From NCBI GenBank assembly GCA_902785705.1, contig CACZZN010000009.1, forward strand, positions 21,177 through 85,176: DNA of 64,000 nucleotides, read 5' to 3'. The translations under genes were made by a program, and so were the position numbers. Under the pieces are notes generated by a model that was given only the letters and a program-made list of their open reading frames with translations, had not been told where the DNA came from and made no database searches. Shown here in pieces: positions 39,272 through 47,435 of this stretch. The DNA is from an uncultured Veillonellaceae bacterium. Lineage in GTDB: Bacteria; Bacillota; Negativicutes; Selenomonadales; Selenomonadaceae. Within the stretch, counting starts at the first letter, position 1, and the number at the start of each line of letters is the position of its first letter.

Positions 39272-40000
39272 ATGGAAAAAAGGATGTTTTTATCGGAACT
39301 TGCGCGTGCGGCGGAGCTTTATGGGGTGGAGCTGACGGGGGAACAGATGGAGCAGTTCGGTATTTATTATCGCCTGCTCATCGAGTGGAACGAGAAGATG
39401 AACCTCACGGCCATCACGGAGCCGAAGGAGGTTGCCGTCAAGCACATGATCGATTCCCTTTCCGCATGGGACGGAACCCGTATGGCGGAGCGTGCGAGCC
39501 TTGTGGATGTGGGGACAGGCGCGGGCTTTCCCGGGCTGCCGCTCAAGATTTTCCGTCCGAAGCTGCATCTGACGCTTTTGGACTCGCTCCACAAACGCGT
39601 GACATTCCTGCAGACGGTCGTGCAGGAAATCGGGCTTTCGGACGTTGCCTGCATCCATGCGCGTGCGGAGGAAGCTGCGAGGAACAAGGCGTACCGTGAA
39701 CAGTTCGATATCGCGGTGTCCCGTGCGGTGGCAAGGCTTCCGATCCTTGCGGAGTACTGTCTGCCTTTTGTGAAAAAAGGCGGGCTCTTTGTTGCGCTCA
39801 AGGGCATGCGCTATCAGGAGGAGGCGGAGGAGGCAAGACGCGCCGTCAAGCTCCTGGGGGGTGCAGAGACGGAATGTGTGCCGGTCAAGCTGCCGGAGCT
39901 GGAGGATAAGCGTGCGGTCATCTATATCAAAAAGATTGCGGCAACGCCAAAAGCATACCCGCGCAGGGCAGGGACGCCGGAGAAAAAACCGATTTTGTGA
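39272..40000 (+). CDS. rsmG: 16S rRNA (guanine527-N7)-methyltransferase RsmG
   Basis: This 242-residue SAM-dependent enzyme shows MNLTAITEPKEVAVKHMIDS and the SAM site LVDVGTGAGFPGLPLKI. The ATG at 39272 has GAGG upstream. In most relatives rsmG follows mnmG directly; here 3.8 kb of restriction-modification DNA intervenes. A terminator just upstream implies it needs its own promoter or read-through. Confidence 0.97.
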   Translation: MEKRMFLSELARAAELYGVELTGEQMEQFGIYYRLLIEWNEKMNLTAITEPKEVAVKHMIDSLSAWDGTRMAERASLVDVGTGAGFPGLPLKIFRPKLHLTLLDSLHKRVTFLQTVVQEIGLSDVACIHARAEEAARNKAYREQFDIAVSRAVARLPILAEYCLPFVKKGGLFVALKGMRYQEEAEEARRAVKLLGGAETECVPVKLPELEDKRAVIYIKKIAATPKAYPRRAGTPEKKPIL

Positions 40001-40032
40001 TTTCATTTTTGTTTTTGCGGCAAATCGCATAT

Positions 40033-40079
40033 GGGAGGATGAATGCGCATCCATTCGCGCGGACATCCTCCTATTTTTT
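40033..40079 (+). terminator. Terminator after rsmG
   Basis: GGAGGATG and CATCCTCC are the outer arms of a hairpin followed by TATTTTTTC. Confidence 0.8.
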
Positions 40080-40100
40080 CGTGCAAATTCTGCCTTCCCT

Positions 40101-40142
40101 GTTGCCGATGCAACCTACCCGGATTCCTGTGCATGATATAAT
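40101..40142 (+). promoter_or_regulatory. Promoter of the Crp/Fnr gene with FNR-spaced operator
   Basis: The inverted repeat GTTGCCGATGCAAC (40101-40114) is centred about 42 bases before the start predicted from TATAAT at 40137-40142. That is the position of a class II activator site. A sister site precedes nrfH. Confidence 0.65.
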
Positions 40143-40177
40143 AAGACGTAGCAAACTCTATCGAAACGGAGGATATC

Positions 40178-40846
40178 ATGCAAATTTACAATCTGGACTT
40201 GCAGGAACTCCCCTTATTCCGAGGACTCTCCTCGGAAGAAATCGATCGGTTCGTCGAGCATACATCTGCCATGATCAAGCACTATGAAAAAGGTGTCTAC
40301 GTTCTGCGCCCCTATGAGAAGAATTCCAACATCGGGGTCATTGTGAAGGGTCTGGCACAAGTCATTACCGAAGACCGTCTGGGCAACGAGGCCATCGGGC
40401 ACAGTTTGGAACGCGGGGCTTTGCTGGGCAGCACCTCCGCGATTCTTTCCGAAGAGTACAATCCGACGGCGATTGAGCCCTTGACCGATGTGCTTGTGCT
40501 CTGGATCCCCTACCGTTCTCTCCTCATCGCGGGGCCGAAACTCGGACGTATCCACGGCATCGTGATGCAGCATATGCTGGAAGCCTTCTGCAACAAAAAC
40601 GTGCTCATGCTGGAAAAATTGAAGCTGCTCTCGCAAAAATCCTTGCGTGAACGCGTTATCCTCTATCTGCTGCAAAAAGAGAAGCGTCAGAAAACAGCGC
40701 GTGTGAAAGTGCCGCGCAGAATGCAGCTGGCAAAGGAACTGGAATGCAACCGCAGCGCCCTGACAAGGGAGATCAGTCTGATGCAGCAGGAAGGCCTCTT
40801 GGTTTGCGAAGCGGATGTCATGTGTCTCAACAAAGACAATTTATGA
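40178..40846 (+). CDS. Crp/Fnr family transcriptional regulator
   Basis: This 222-residue regulator has an N-terminal cyclic-nucleotide-fold sensor domain, a long dimer helix near residues 125-150 and a C-terminal winged helix (MQLAKELECNRSALTREISLM). There is no N-terminal cysteine cluster of the FNR iron-sulfur type, so the signal is unknown; haem, NO or nitrite would fit the context. CGGAGG precedes the ATG. It heads the ccm cluster and probably activates ccm and nrfHA. Confidence 0.92.
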   Translation: MQIYNLDLQELPLFRGLSSEEIDRFVEHTSAMIKHYEKGVYVLRPYEKNSNIGVIVKGLAQVITEDRLGNEAIGHSLERGALLGSTSAILSEEYNPTAIEPLTDVLVLWIPYRSLLIAGPKLGRIHGIVMQHMLEAFCNKNVLMLEKLKLLSQKSLRERVILYLLQKEKRQKTARVKVPRRMQLAKELECNRSALTREISLMQQEGLLVCEADVMCLNKDNL

Positions 40847-40874
40847 AATCCATAAGATTCCCGGTGGTGTACGC

Positions 40875-41504
40875 ATGTTGACAATTTCCTTTGAGGCGGT
40901 GGGTCTGGGCTTCGGCTCCCAGACATTGTTCGAGGCTCTGTCCGTTCTTCTCCCGTCGGGCCGGGTGACTGCCATTACGGGGCACAATGGCAGCGGAAAA
41001 TCTACCTTTCTCCGGCTTGCCGCAAAGTTCCTTGCCCCGGATAGGGGCGCGGTGACTGCCAGGGAAGATGCGACTGTGCTTCAAAAAGATTCCTTTCGCA
41101 GCCGTCTGGCCATGGTCACGCCGGAATGGAAACTGTATCCGAGACTTACGGCAGAAGAGAATCTTCGTTTTTTCCTCGGACTTCGCGGCATCGAGCTGTC
41201 CTCGGATGAAATTTTCTCGCTCTGGGAGCGTGTGGGGCTTCGCCGGGAAGATCTTTCCGGTACGCTGGCGGCCAACCTTTCCACCGGCATGCGGCAGCGT
41301 GTCAAACTGGCTGTCCTTCTCGCAGCACAAGCGGATTTCTGGTGTTTGGACGAGCCCGGCTCCAATCTGGATCCTGCCGGTTTGCAAATGCTGCTGCGGG
41401 AAACCCGTCAAGCCGCCTCCGGGGGAAAACTCATCCTCTGGGCCACCAATGACGCAAGAGAGGAGGCGGCAGCCGATGCGACCATCCGTCTTCCGTGGAA
41501 TTAG
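40875..41504 (+). CDS. ccmA: Haem exporter ATP-binding protein CcmA
   Basis: This 209-residue ABC ATPase has Walker A GHNGSGKSTFLR, signature LSTGMRQRVKLA and Walker B WCLDEPGSNLDP. With CcmB and CcmC it releases holo-CcmE for cytochrome c maturation. MLTISFEAVGLGF at 40875 is the likely start, although its ribosome site is weak. It overlaps ccmB by 29 bases. Confidence 0.9.
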   Translation: MLTISFEAVGLGFGSQTLFEALSVLLPSGRVTAITGHNGSGKSTFLRLAAKFLAPDRGAVTAREDATVLQKDSFRSRLAMVTPEWKLYPRLTAEENLRFFLGLRGIELSSDEIFSLWERVGLRREDLSGTLAANLSTGMRQRVKLAVLLAAQADFWCLDEPGSNLDPAGLQMLLRETRQAASGGKLILWATNDAREEAAADATIRLPWN

Positions 41505-42147
41505 GCTGGTTTTCCAAAAGGAATTGATTGTCGGGATGCGCTTCAAGGCTGCATGGTCCACCATCTTCATGTTTGCCTTGACCACGCTCTCCTGCATCAG
41601 CCTCGCGCTGCAGGGCGCTGTCCTGGAGCCGGACCTGCAGGCGGCGCTTCTTTGGACCATCCTGTTTTTCGCCTCCATGACAGGCATGGATCGCAGTTTT
41701 GCGGATGAGGACATGTCAGGCACGCTTCCGGCTTTGAAACTGTATGGGGATGCGCAGGCGGTCCTGTTCGGCAAGATGCTCTATGCCCTGTTCCTGCTTC
41801 TGGCCTTGTCGCTGTTTGTCATGCTTCTGTTCTTTCTGCTGTTCGATGTGCAGACAGCCTCCCTGTCGGAGTTTCTTGCTGTCGCCTTGGCCGGAATCTG
41901 CGGACTTGCCGGCGCCGGAACTTTCATCGCGGCGCTGGCCACGGGCGCCCATGTCAAAAGCGGCCTGTTCTCCGTCCTGATGCTTCCGGTCATCCTTCCC
42001 ATCTTTCTTCCCGCCATCTTCCTGACAAGCGCGGTCTTTGGCGGCGAGCCCGTTCTGCTCCCCCATCTGGGCGGCATGATACTCTATGACCTGCTGCTGG
42101 TGGTGGGGGCTTCGGTTCTTTTTGACTACTTTTGGTACGAGGAGTAA
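41476..42147 (+). CDS. ccmB: Haem exporter membrane protein CcmB
   Basis: This 223-residue protein has six predicted transmembrane segments and begins MRPSVFRGIRLVFQKELIVG. Position between ccmA and ccmC and the CcmB-like ending support the call. AGGAGG lies 9 bases before the ATG. The longer frame running back to 41068 in this phase overlaps ccmA and is not the real start. Confidence 0.88.
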   Translation: MRPSVFRGIRLVFQKELIVGMRFKAAWSTIFMFALTTLSCISLALQGAVLEPDLQAALLWTILFFASMTGMDRSFADEDMSGTLPALKLYGDAQAVLFGKMLYALFLLLALSLFVMLLFFLLFDVQTASLSEFLAVALAGICGLAGAGTFIAALATGAHVKSGLFSVLMLPVILPIFLPAIFLTSAVFGGEPVLLPHLGGMILYDLLLVVGASVLFDYFWYEE

Positions 42148-42154
42148 TCCCTGT

Positions 42155-42796
42155 ATGATGAAATACTTATCCTTTGCCATTATGCTTTTGACCGTCCTTG
42201 TGCTGTACCTTGTGTTCTTTGTTGTCCCCCCTGCGGAGGGGCTGGGCGGACTCGTGCGCATCGCGTTCTTCCACATTCCTATGGCATGGATTTCCGTGCT
42301 GGCGTTCCTGATGAGCGCTTGGTGGGCAGCCGCTTATCTGCGCAAGGGAACCTTGCGGCAGGACCATCTGAGCGCACGTTCCGCAAAGCTTGGCTTTGTT
42401 TTCGTCCTGCTTGCAACCGTCAGCGGGGCGATTTTCAGCAAGCTGACCTGGGGGGCCTATTGGAACTGGGATCCCCGGCAGACCACGATTTTTGTGCTCA
42501 TCCTGATTTACGGGGCCTATCTGACGCTTCGGGCAGCGATTCCGGAACCGCGCAAACGGGCGCGGACGTCGGCGGCCTATTCTCTGTTTTCCTGCCTTAC
42601 GGTTCCCTTTCTCGTGTTCATCATCCCACGGCTTTATTTTTCCCTGCATCCCACGCCTGTTCTGAATGCCGAAGGGCATGTGGACATGGATCCTGTCATG
42701 CTCGGGACGCTCATGGCCGCATTGCTGGACGCGACGCTCATCTATGTCCGGCTGCTCTTCCATCATCTGCCAAAGGAGGATTCCCATGAACCGTAA
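42155..42796 (+). CDS. ccmC: Cytochrome c maturation protein CcmC
   Basis: This 213-residue polytopic haem-handling protein carries the tryptophan-rich WWD-type motif WGAYWNWDPRQT near residue 107 on the outer face. Flanking histidines (HIPMAW near residue 40) are the usual haem ligands. It presents haem to CcmE. It overlaps ccmE by 11 bases. Confidence 0.94.
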   Translation: MMKYLSFAIMLLTVLVLYLVFFVVPPAEGLGGLVRIAFFHIPMAWISVLAFLMSAWWAAAYLRKGTLRQDHLSARSAKLGFVFVLLATVSGAIFSKLTWGAYWNWDPRQTTIFVLILIYGAYLTLRAAIPEPRKRARTSAAYSLFSCLTVPFLVFIIPRLYFSLHPTPVLNAEGHVDMDPVMLGTLMAALLDATLIYVRLLFHHLPKEDSHEP

Positions 42797-43154
42797 TTAC
42801 CTTTTGATCGCATTACTGCTGGCCTTCATCGGATACGCGGGATGGATTTTTTCCGATACCGTCACGCCCTATGTCGGGATTGCCGAGGCGCGGGAATCCA
42901 AGTCCAACGTGCAGGTCAAGGGGCTGCTGGACAAGTCTGCCCCTGCCCCGCATATGGAGGGAAATGATTTTCTCTTCGTGCTTCAGGACGAGGAAACCCT
43001 GGAGACCATGCCCGTGCGCTATCATGGCATGAAGCCGGATCAATTCGATGAGGCCTATCACATTGTCGCCATCGGAAAATACAGGGAAAACGAATTCCAC
43101 GCAGACAAACTTTTGATCAAGTGTCCGTCCAAATACGAGTCCGCGAAGCAGTAA
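42786..43154 (+). CDS. ccmE: Haem chaperone CcmE, CxxxY variant
   Basis: This 122-residue protein has one N-terminal transmembrane anchor and a periplasmic OB-fold domain. The family's haem-attachment motif is HxxxY in System I. Here the C-terminal motif is CPSKY, the CxxxY form known from Desulfovibrio and archaea (System I*). GGAGG lies 6 bases before the ATG. It hands haem to CcmF. Confidence 0.9.
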   Translation: MNRNYLLIALLLAFIGYAGWIFSDTVTPYVGIAEARESKSNVQVKGLLDKSAPAPHMEGNDFLFVLQDEETLETMPVRYHGMKPDQFDEAYHIVAIGKYRENEFHADKLLIKCPSKYESAKQ

Positions 43155-43166
43155 GGAGCAAAAACA

Positions 43167-45266
43167 ATGACAGGAGATCTCTTCTTGGGCGCCGGCCTTG
43201 CCTTTTCCCTCGGAGCAGCCCTGCTTTATGCCGTTCCGGCCGGAGCGGCATGGGCAGGACGCTGCACGGTGTTGTCCGCTGTCGGCATCATCCTCGCAAG
43301 CGCCTGTCTTATGGGGCTGATTTTCGGCAATCACTTCGAGATTGCCTATGTCGCAAGCTATTCCTCGAAAGAGCTTCCCGCGGTCTACAAATTCTCGGCC
43401 TTCTGGGCAGGACAGCAAGGCTCCTTCCTCCTATGGCTGCTCATCCATGCTGTCGTCGGCTGCATTTTGGCACGCGGGCGGATGAATTCCGCCGGCATGA
43501 GCGTTTACATGCTTTTGCAATCCCTGCTTGCCATTTTGGTACTGGCGAAAAGCCCGTTTTTTCCGCAGGAAATCACGGTGGAAAATGGCATCGGCCTGAA
43601 TCCGCTGCTGCAGGATCCCTGGATGGCGGTTCATCCTCCCGTTATTTTCCTTGGCTATGCCATGCTTGCCATCCCGCTGGCATACAGTGCGGGGGCGCTG
43701 CTGAAATCCCCTGCGGCCGCCGATTGGCTGGAACCGGCCCGCAGATGGGCGCTTGCCGCATGGGGGTTTTTGGGCGCCGGCATTTTCATCGGCGGCTATT
43801 GGGCCTATAAAGTATTGGGCTGGGGCGGCTATTGGGGATGGGATCCGGTGGAGAACTCCTCCCTTGTGCCTTGGCTCATGACGGCTGTTTTCCTTCATGT
43901 GCTGAAAGTTGCGCGCGTGCGGGAAAGCGTCCTTTCCATGACCCATCTTGCCGCCATTTTTACCTTTTCTCTTGTGCTCTACGGCACATTCCTCACGCGC
44001 AGCGGACTGCTCGGGGATTTTTCCGTCCATTCCTTTGCAGGCTCCAGCATCGGCCTGACCATCGCGTCAGTCAATGCCTTTGTCCTGATTGGGGGGCTGC
44101 TGCTCCTGACCGTTCGCGTGAACCGGCTGCCCCAAGGCCGGATGTACGATGGCTTCCATTCCCGTGAGTTTTTGGTGCTTCTGGGCATGCTGCTCACGGT
44201 GTTCCTTGCGTCCATCATCTTTCTTGGCATGTCCATGCCGCTCTTCACGCAGCTGCTCAACCATCCTGCCTCTGTGGACTCCTCCTTCTACGTGCGCGCC
44301 ACGATGCCCCTGGCCATCTGCCTGATGCTTGCCATGACGGCAGCCTGTCTGCGGTTCTACGGCGAAGGCAGGCCGCTTCCCAAAAGCTGGTTCCCTTTTG
44401 GCGCCCTGCTCATCGGCTGTGCGGCCCCGCTTGCCGTCGGGATTCGGGAAATCCTTCCCATCCTTCTCTCCGGCGTTTCTCTCATGGGAGCAGCAGCCTC
44501 CGTCCAAAGCTGGAAAAAACACGCCCTGAGCGTCGGAGGACTCATCGCTCATATCGGTGTCGGCATTTCGCTTTTCGCCATGGTGCTTGCGGGAAACGGG
44601 AGCCTTTCTGTCACGCAGACGCTCCGGCCGGAGGAGGCCTGCACGGTCTTCGGGCATGAAATCGTCTATCACGGGCAGGAGTTCCTGGAGGATGGCTCGG
44701 CGAAATACTATGTCTATTCCGTCGACGGGCATGAAGTCAAAGCCCTGACCAAGCTGCGGGGCAATGGGACGGATGCCGCAAGGGAACCGGCCATTGACAA
44801 GGGCTTTTCCGGTGATGTCTATATCGCGCCCTCTCCCCCGGAAGACTACGGCATTGCGGAAATGACGCTAAAGAAGAAAGGCGTCTCCATGGACGGCGAC
44901 CTCGCGTACCGCTACGACGGCATCGAAATGGAGCATGACAGGGAAAATCCTGCCCATATGACAGTGACGGCGCAGATTTCCGTCACCGACGGCGAAACCG
45001 TGGAAACGGCAATGCCTTCCATTCAAATGACAGCAAGCGGCGGCACCTCGGCCCCCGTCCCGATCCTGAACGGGAAAAAGCGTATCCGCTTGACCGGCAT
45101 CACGGACGACCAAAGCCGCGTCCGCATCGAAATCCTTCCTTCGGAAGAGGCGTTCTCGCAGCTTCCGATTACGGCAGCCATCAGCACCAAGCCTTATATC
45201 TGGCTTCTCTGGCTCGGCTGCGCTCTCGTCACCGTCGGCTGCTTTTCGGCAGCCAAACCGCGTTGA
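43167..45266 (+). CDS. ccmF: Cytochrome c haem lyase CcmF
   Basis: This 699-residue polytopic protein attaches haem to apocytochrome CxxCH motifs on the outer face. It has the WWD motif WGGYWGWDPVENSS near residue 222, several conserved histidines between helices, and a C-terminal periplasmic domain. It lies 12 bases after ccmE. No ccmH or ccmG follows. Confidence 0.96.
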   Translation: MTGDLFLGAGLAFSLGAALLYAVPAGAAWAGRCTVLSAVGIILASACLMGLIFGNHFEIAYVASYSSKELPAVYKFSAFWAGQQGSFLLWLLIHAVVGCILARGRMNSAGMSVYMLLQSLLAILVLAKSPFFPQEITVENGIGLNPLLQDPWMAVHPPVIFLGYAMLAIPLAYSAGALLKSPAAADWLEPARRWALAAWGFLGAGIFIGGYWAYKVLGWGGYWGWDPVENSSLVPWLMTAVFLHVLKVARVRESVLSMTHLAAIFTFSLVLYGTFLTRSGLLGDFSVHSFAGSSIGLTIASVNAFVLIGGLLLLTVRVNRLPQGRMYDGFHSREFLVLLGMLLTVFLASIIFLGMSMPLFTQLLNHPASVDSSFYVRATMPLAICLMLAMTAACLRFYGEGRPLPKSWFPFGALLIGCAAPLAVGIREILPILLSGVSLMGAAASVQSWKKHALSVGGLIAHIGVGISLFAMVLAGNGSLSVTQTLRPEEACTVFGHEIVYHGQEFLEDGSAKYYVYSVDGHEVKALTKLRGNGTDAAREPAIDKGFSGDVYIAPSPPEDYGIAEMTLKKKGVSMDGDLAYRYDGIEMEHDRENPAHMTVTAQISVTDGETVETAMPSIQMTASGGTSAPVPILNGKKRIRLTGITDDQSRVRIEILPSEEAFSQLPITAAISTKPYIWLLWLGCALVTVGCFSAAKPR

Positions 45267-45280
45267 AACGTGAACTTCAT

Positions 45281-45322
45281 TTTGCCGCATGTTGGCCGCC
45301 GCCGCATGCGGCAAATTCTTTT
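45281..45322 (+). terminator. Terminator after ccmF
   Basis: TTGCCGCATG and CATGCGGCAA arms are followed by a T-rich tract. It separates the ccm operon from nrfHA, which has its own promoter. Confidence 0.75.
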
Positions 45323-45348
45323 ATGATAGCATAAATTTTTTCAATGAT

Positions 45349-45390
45349 GTTGCCGCAACAACTTCATCGGGGTTTGAGGAATGCTATAAT
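45349..45390 (+). promoter_or_regulatory. nrfHA promoter with FNR-spaced operator
   Basis: GTTGCCGCAACAAC at 45349-45362 is followed by TATAAT at 45385-45390. The operator centre is about 42 bases before the predicted start, and there is no good -35. This matches the regulator-gene promoter in sequence and position. Confidence 0.65.
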
Positions 45391-45456
45391 TGAAGTATCG
45401 CAAGAATTCACAAAATATTCGCTGTGACAAGACAGACATGGGAGGAGGGAAGCGAA

Positions 45457-45939
45457 TTGGAGATAAAGGAATTGTTTCAAAAACACACCCTGACGTGCTT
45501 GGCCGGAGGTTTTGTCCTTGGCCTTCTTGCCTGCGGCGTAGGCTCTGCGATGCTGCACATCACCGGAACGCCGGAGTTCTGCGGCAACTGCCATTCCATG
45601 AAACTGGAGGCTGCCACCTTTGCGGAATCATCCCACAGAGAGCAGGATTGTGCCGAATGCCATCTGCCGCATGAAAATGCCGTGGTCTACCTTGCAGAAA
45701 AAGGCCGAAGCGGCATGGTGGACATGTACCATGAGGTTCTTCGGGACTATCCGGCCCGCATCAAGCTTTCGGAAAACGGAAGGCAAATCGTCAACTCCAA
45801 CTGCATGCGCTGTCACAGTGCCGCCATGGAGGGCGTTCGTGTCGGCACGGGCGCAAAGGACACCAGCGATTGCATGAAATGTCACAGCAGGATTGCGCAT
45901 GGATCAAATCATCTCGAAGGAGGGATAAAAGTTGAGTAG
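45457..45939 (+). CDS. nrfH: Cytochrome c nitrite reductase small subunit NrfH
   Basis: This 160-residue membrane-anchored tetrahaem quinol oxidase passes electrons to NrfA. One N-terminal transmembrane segment is followed by four haem sites: CGNCHSM (first, with the Met typical of NrfH), CAECH, CMRCH and CMKCH. TTG at 45457 is preferred because GGAGGAGGG lies 8 bases upstream. It overlaps nrfA by 8 bases. Confidence 0.95.
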   Translation: MEIKELFQKHTLTCLAGGFVLGLLACGVGSAMLHITGTPEFCGNCHSMKLEAATFAESSHREQDCAECHLPHENAVVYLAEKGRSGMVDMYHEVLRDYPARIKLSENGRQIVNSNCMRCHSAAMEGVRVGTGAKDTSDCMKCHSRIAHGSNHLEGGIKVE

Positions 45940-47326
45940 GATGCAAAAATGTTTAGCCGGCGTCGTTGCTGTATGCGCTGTTTTTTTCCTCTTTGTCGTC
46001 ATCCGCGTCGGAATCGCGAAGCCCAACGACACGAGCGTCAAGGCCGCAGCCATATCCCATGAGAACTATGCCCATCTGGGCAAGGCAGCCTATCGGGATG
46101 CATATCCTCTGGAATATAACTCCTACATGAAGAACAACCTGACGGATCCGTCCCCTACAGGATATGGCGGCAGCATGCCGGAGAATTCCTATCTTATCAT
46201 CGAGCCGGAGATCATGGAGAATTTCAAGGGCTACAAGTTCTCTGTGCAGTATGACGTAGCTCGCGGACATACTTACGCGGGTGTCGATCAGATCAATTCC
46301 AAGCGTATTCCGCCCCAAAAGGGCAACTGTATTGCCTGCAAAGGCTCTTGGATGTATGACAAGTGGTTCAAGGAGAGCGGCTGGGAGTTCGCATCCAAGC
46401 CATTTGCCGAGGCAACCCCGCCCTATACCGACAAGGACACCGTAGAAGGTACGGATCTTTACTTTGGCTGCTCCTCTTGCCATGACCCTGACACCATGGA
46501 ACTTCGCGTTTATCAGCAGGGGTTTGTCGATTCCATGGCGCGCCGCGGCATCGATGTGAACAATGCCCCGCATAATGACAAGCGCGCTTACGTCTGCGGA
46601 CAGTGCCATAACGAATACTACTTCATGGCGGAAGACGGCCGCGTCAATCATCCCTTTGACAATGGCTGGAACCCGGAGCAGGAGTTCCAGTTCTATCAGT
46701 CCGGGCAGGCCGGCGCCTTCAAGCAGGACTGGGTGCACCCCGACTCCAAGACGCCGATGCTCAAGGCACAGCATCCGGATTTCGAGATCTGGATTGACAG
46801 CGTCCATGGCGAAAATGGCGTGACCTGTGTGGACTGCCACATGCCGTTCATGCGTGAAAACGGGAAGAAATACACGTCGCACTGGATGACCAGCCCGCTC
46901 AAGACCACAGAGTCCTCCTGTCTCAAATGCCACGATGAAAGCAAGGAGGTGCTCATTGCCCGCGTCAAGACCATCCATGACAACAACTTCAAGCTCCAGC
47001 GCATTGCGGGGTTGACCGTTGCCCAGGCTCATTTGACCGTCAAGGCGGCAATGGATGCCGGTGCGACCGATGAGCAGCTCGCTGCGGCCCGCTTGAAGCT
47101 TCGCGAGGCACAGTGGTATTGGGATTGGATTTCTGCCGAGAACGGCAACGGTTTCCACAATCCGGACAAGTGCATGCGCGTCAGCGGTCTTGCCATCGAC
47201 TTGGCACATCAGGTCATTGAGGAAGTAAACGCCCTTGTCAAAGGTACGGTTCTTCCCCTGCCTGCCCAGCTGCCGCCGCCGCCCGAAGGCACAAAGGCAT
47301 ATATCAACGGCCAGTGGACCATGTAA
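45932..47326 (+). CDS. nrfA: Ammonia-forming cytochrome c nitrite reductase NrfA
   Basis: This 464-residue pentahaem enzyme reduces nitrite to ammonium outside the cytoplasm. It has an N-terminal signal or anchor, the catalytic haem motif CIACK with Lys as axial ligand, and four CxxCH sites (CSSCH, CGQCH, CVDCH, CLKCH). The start is TTG at 45932 with GGAGGG upstream. With NrfH and the ccm genes it makes a complete nitrite ammonification module. Confidence 0.97.
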   Translation: MSRMQKCLAGVVAVCAVFFLFVVIRVGIAKPNDTSVKAAAISHENYAHLGKAAYRDAYPLEYNSYMKNNLTDPSPTGYGGSMPENSYLIIEPEIMENFKGYKFSVQYDVARGHTYAGVDQINSKRIPPQKGNCIACKGSWMYDKWFKESGWEFASKPFAEATPPYTDKDTVEGTDLYFGCSSCHDPDTMELRVYQQGFVDSMARRGIDVNNAPHNDKRAYVCGQCHNEYYFMAEDGRVNHPFDNGWNPEQEFQFYQSGQAGAFKQDWVHPDSKTPMLKAQHPDFEIWIDSVHGENGVTCVDCHMPFMRENGKKYTSHWMTSPLKTTESSCLKCHDESKEVLIARVKTIHDNNFKLQRIAGLTVAQAHLTVKAAMDAGATDEQLAAARLKLREAQWYWDWISAENGNGFHNPDKCMRVSGLAIDLAHQVIEEVNALVKGTVLPLPAQLPPPPEGTKAYINGQWTM

Positions 47327-47348
47327 CATCATAACGAGTCAAAAAACA

Positions 47349-47386
47349 AAGAAGATGTCCCTTGTTTCGGCAGGGGACATCTTCTT
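47349..47386. terminator. Bidirectional terminator between nrfA and agp-like gene
   Basis: AAGAAGATGTCCC and GGGGACATCTTCTT arms lie between convergent genes. The T run is on the minus-strand side. Confidence 0.85.
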
Positions 47387-47435
47387 GATTCTCAACGATC
47401 CCGTTTTGGTAAATTCCGTGAAAAACGGTGTTTAT

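Noticed and set aside
41068..41475. N-terminal extension of CcmB in the same phase
   Set aside because: It overlaps the ATP-binding protein CcmA in another frame and lacks family similarity. The ATG at 41476 has a good ribosome site and gives the normal CcmB length.
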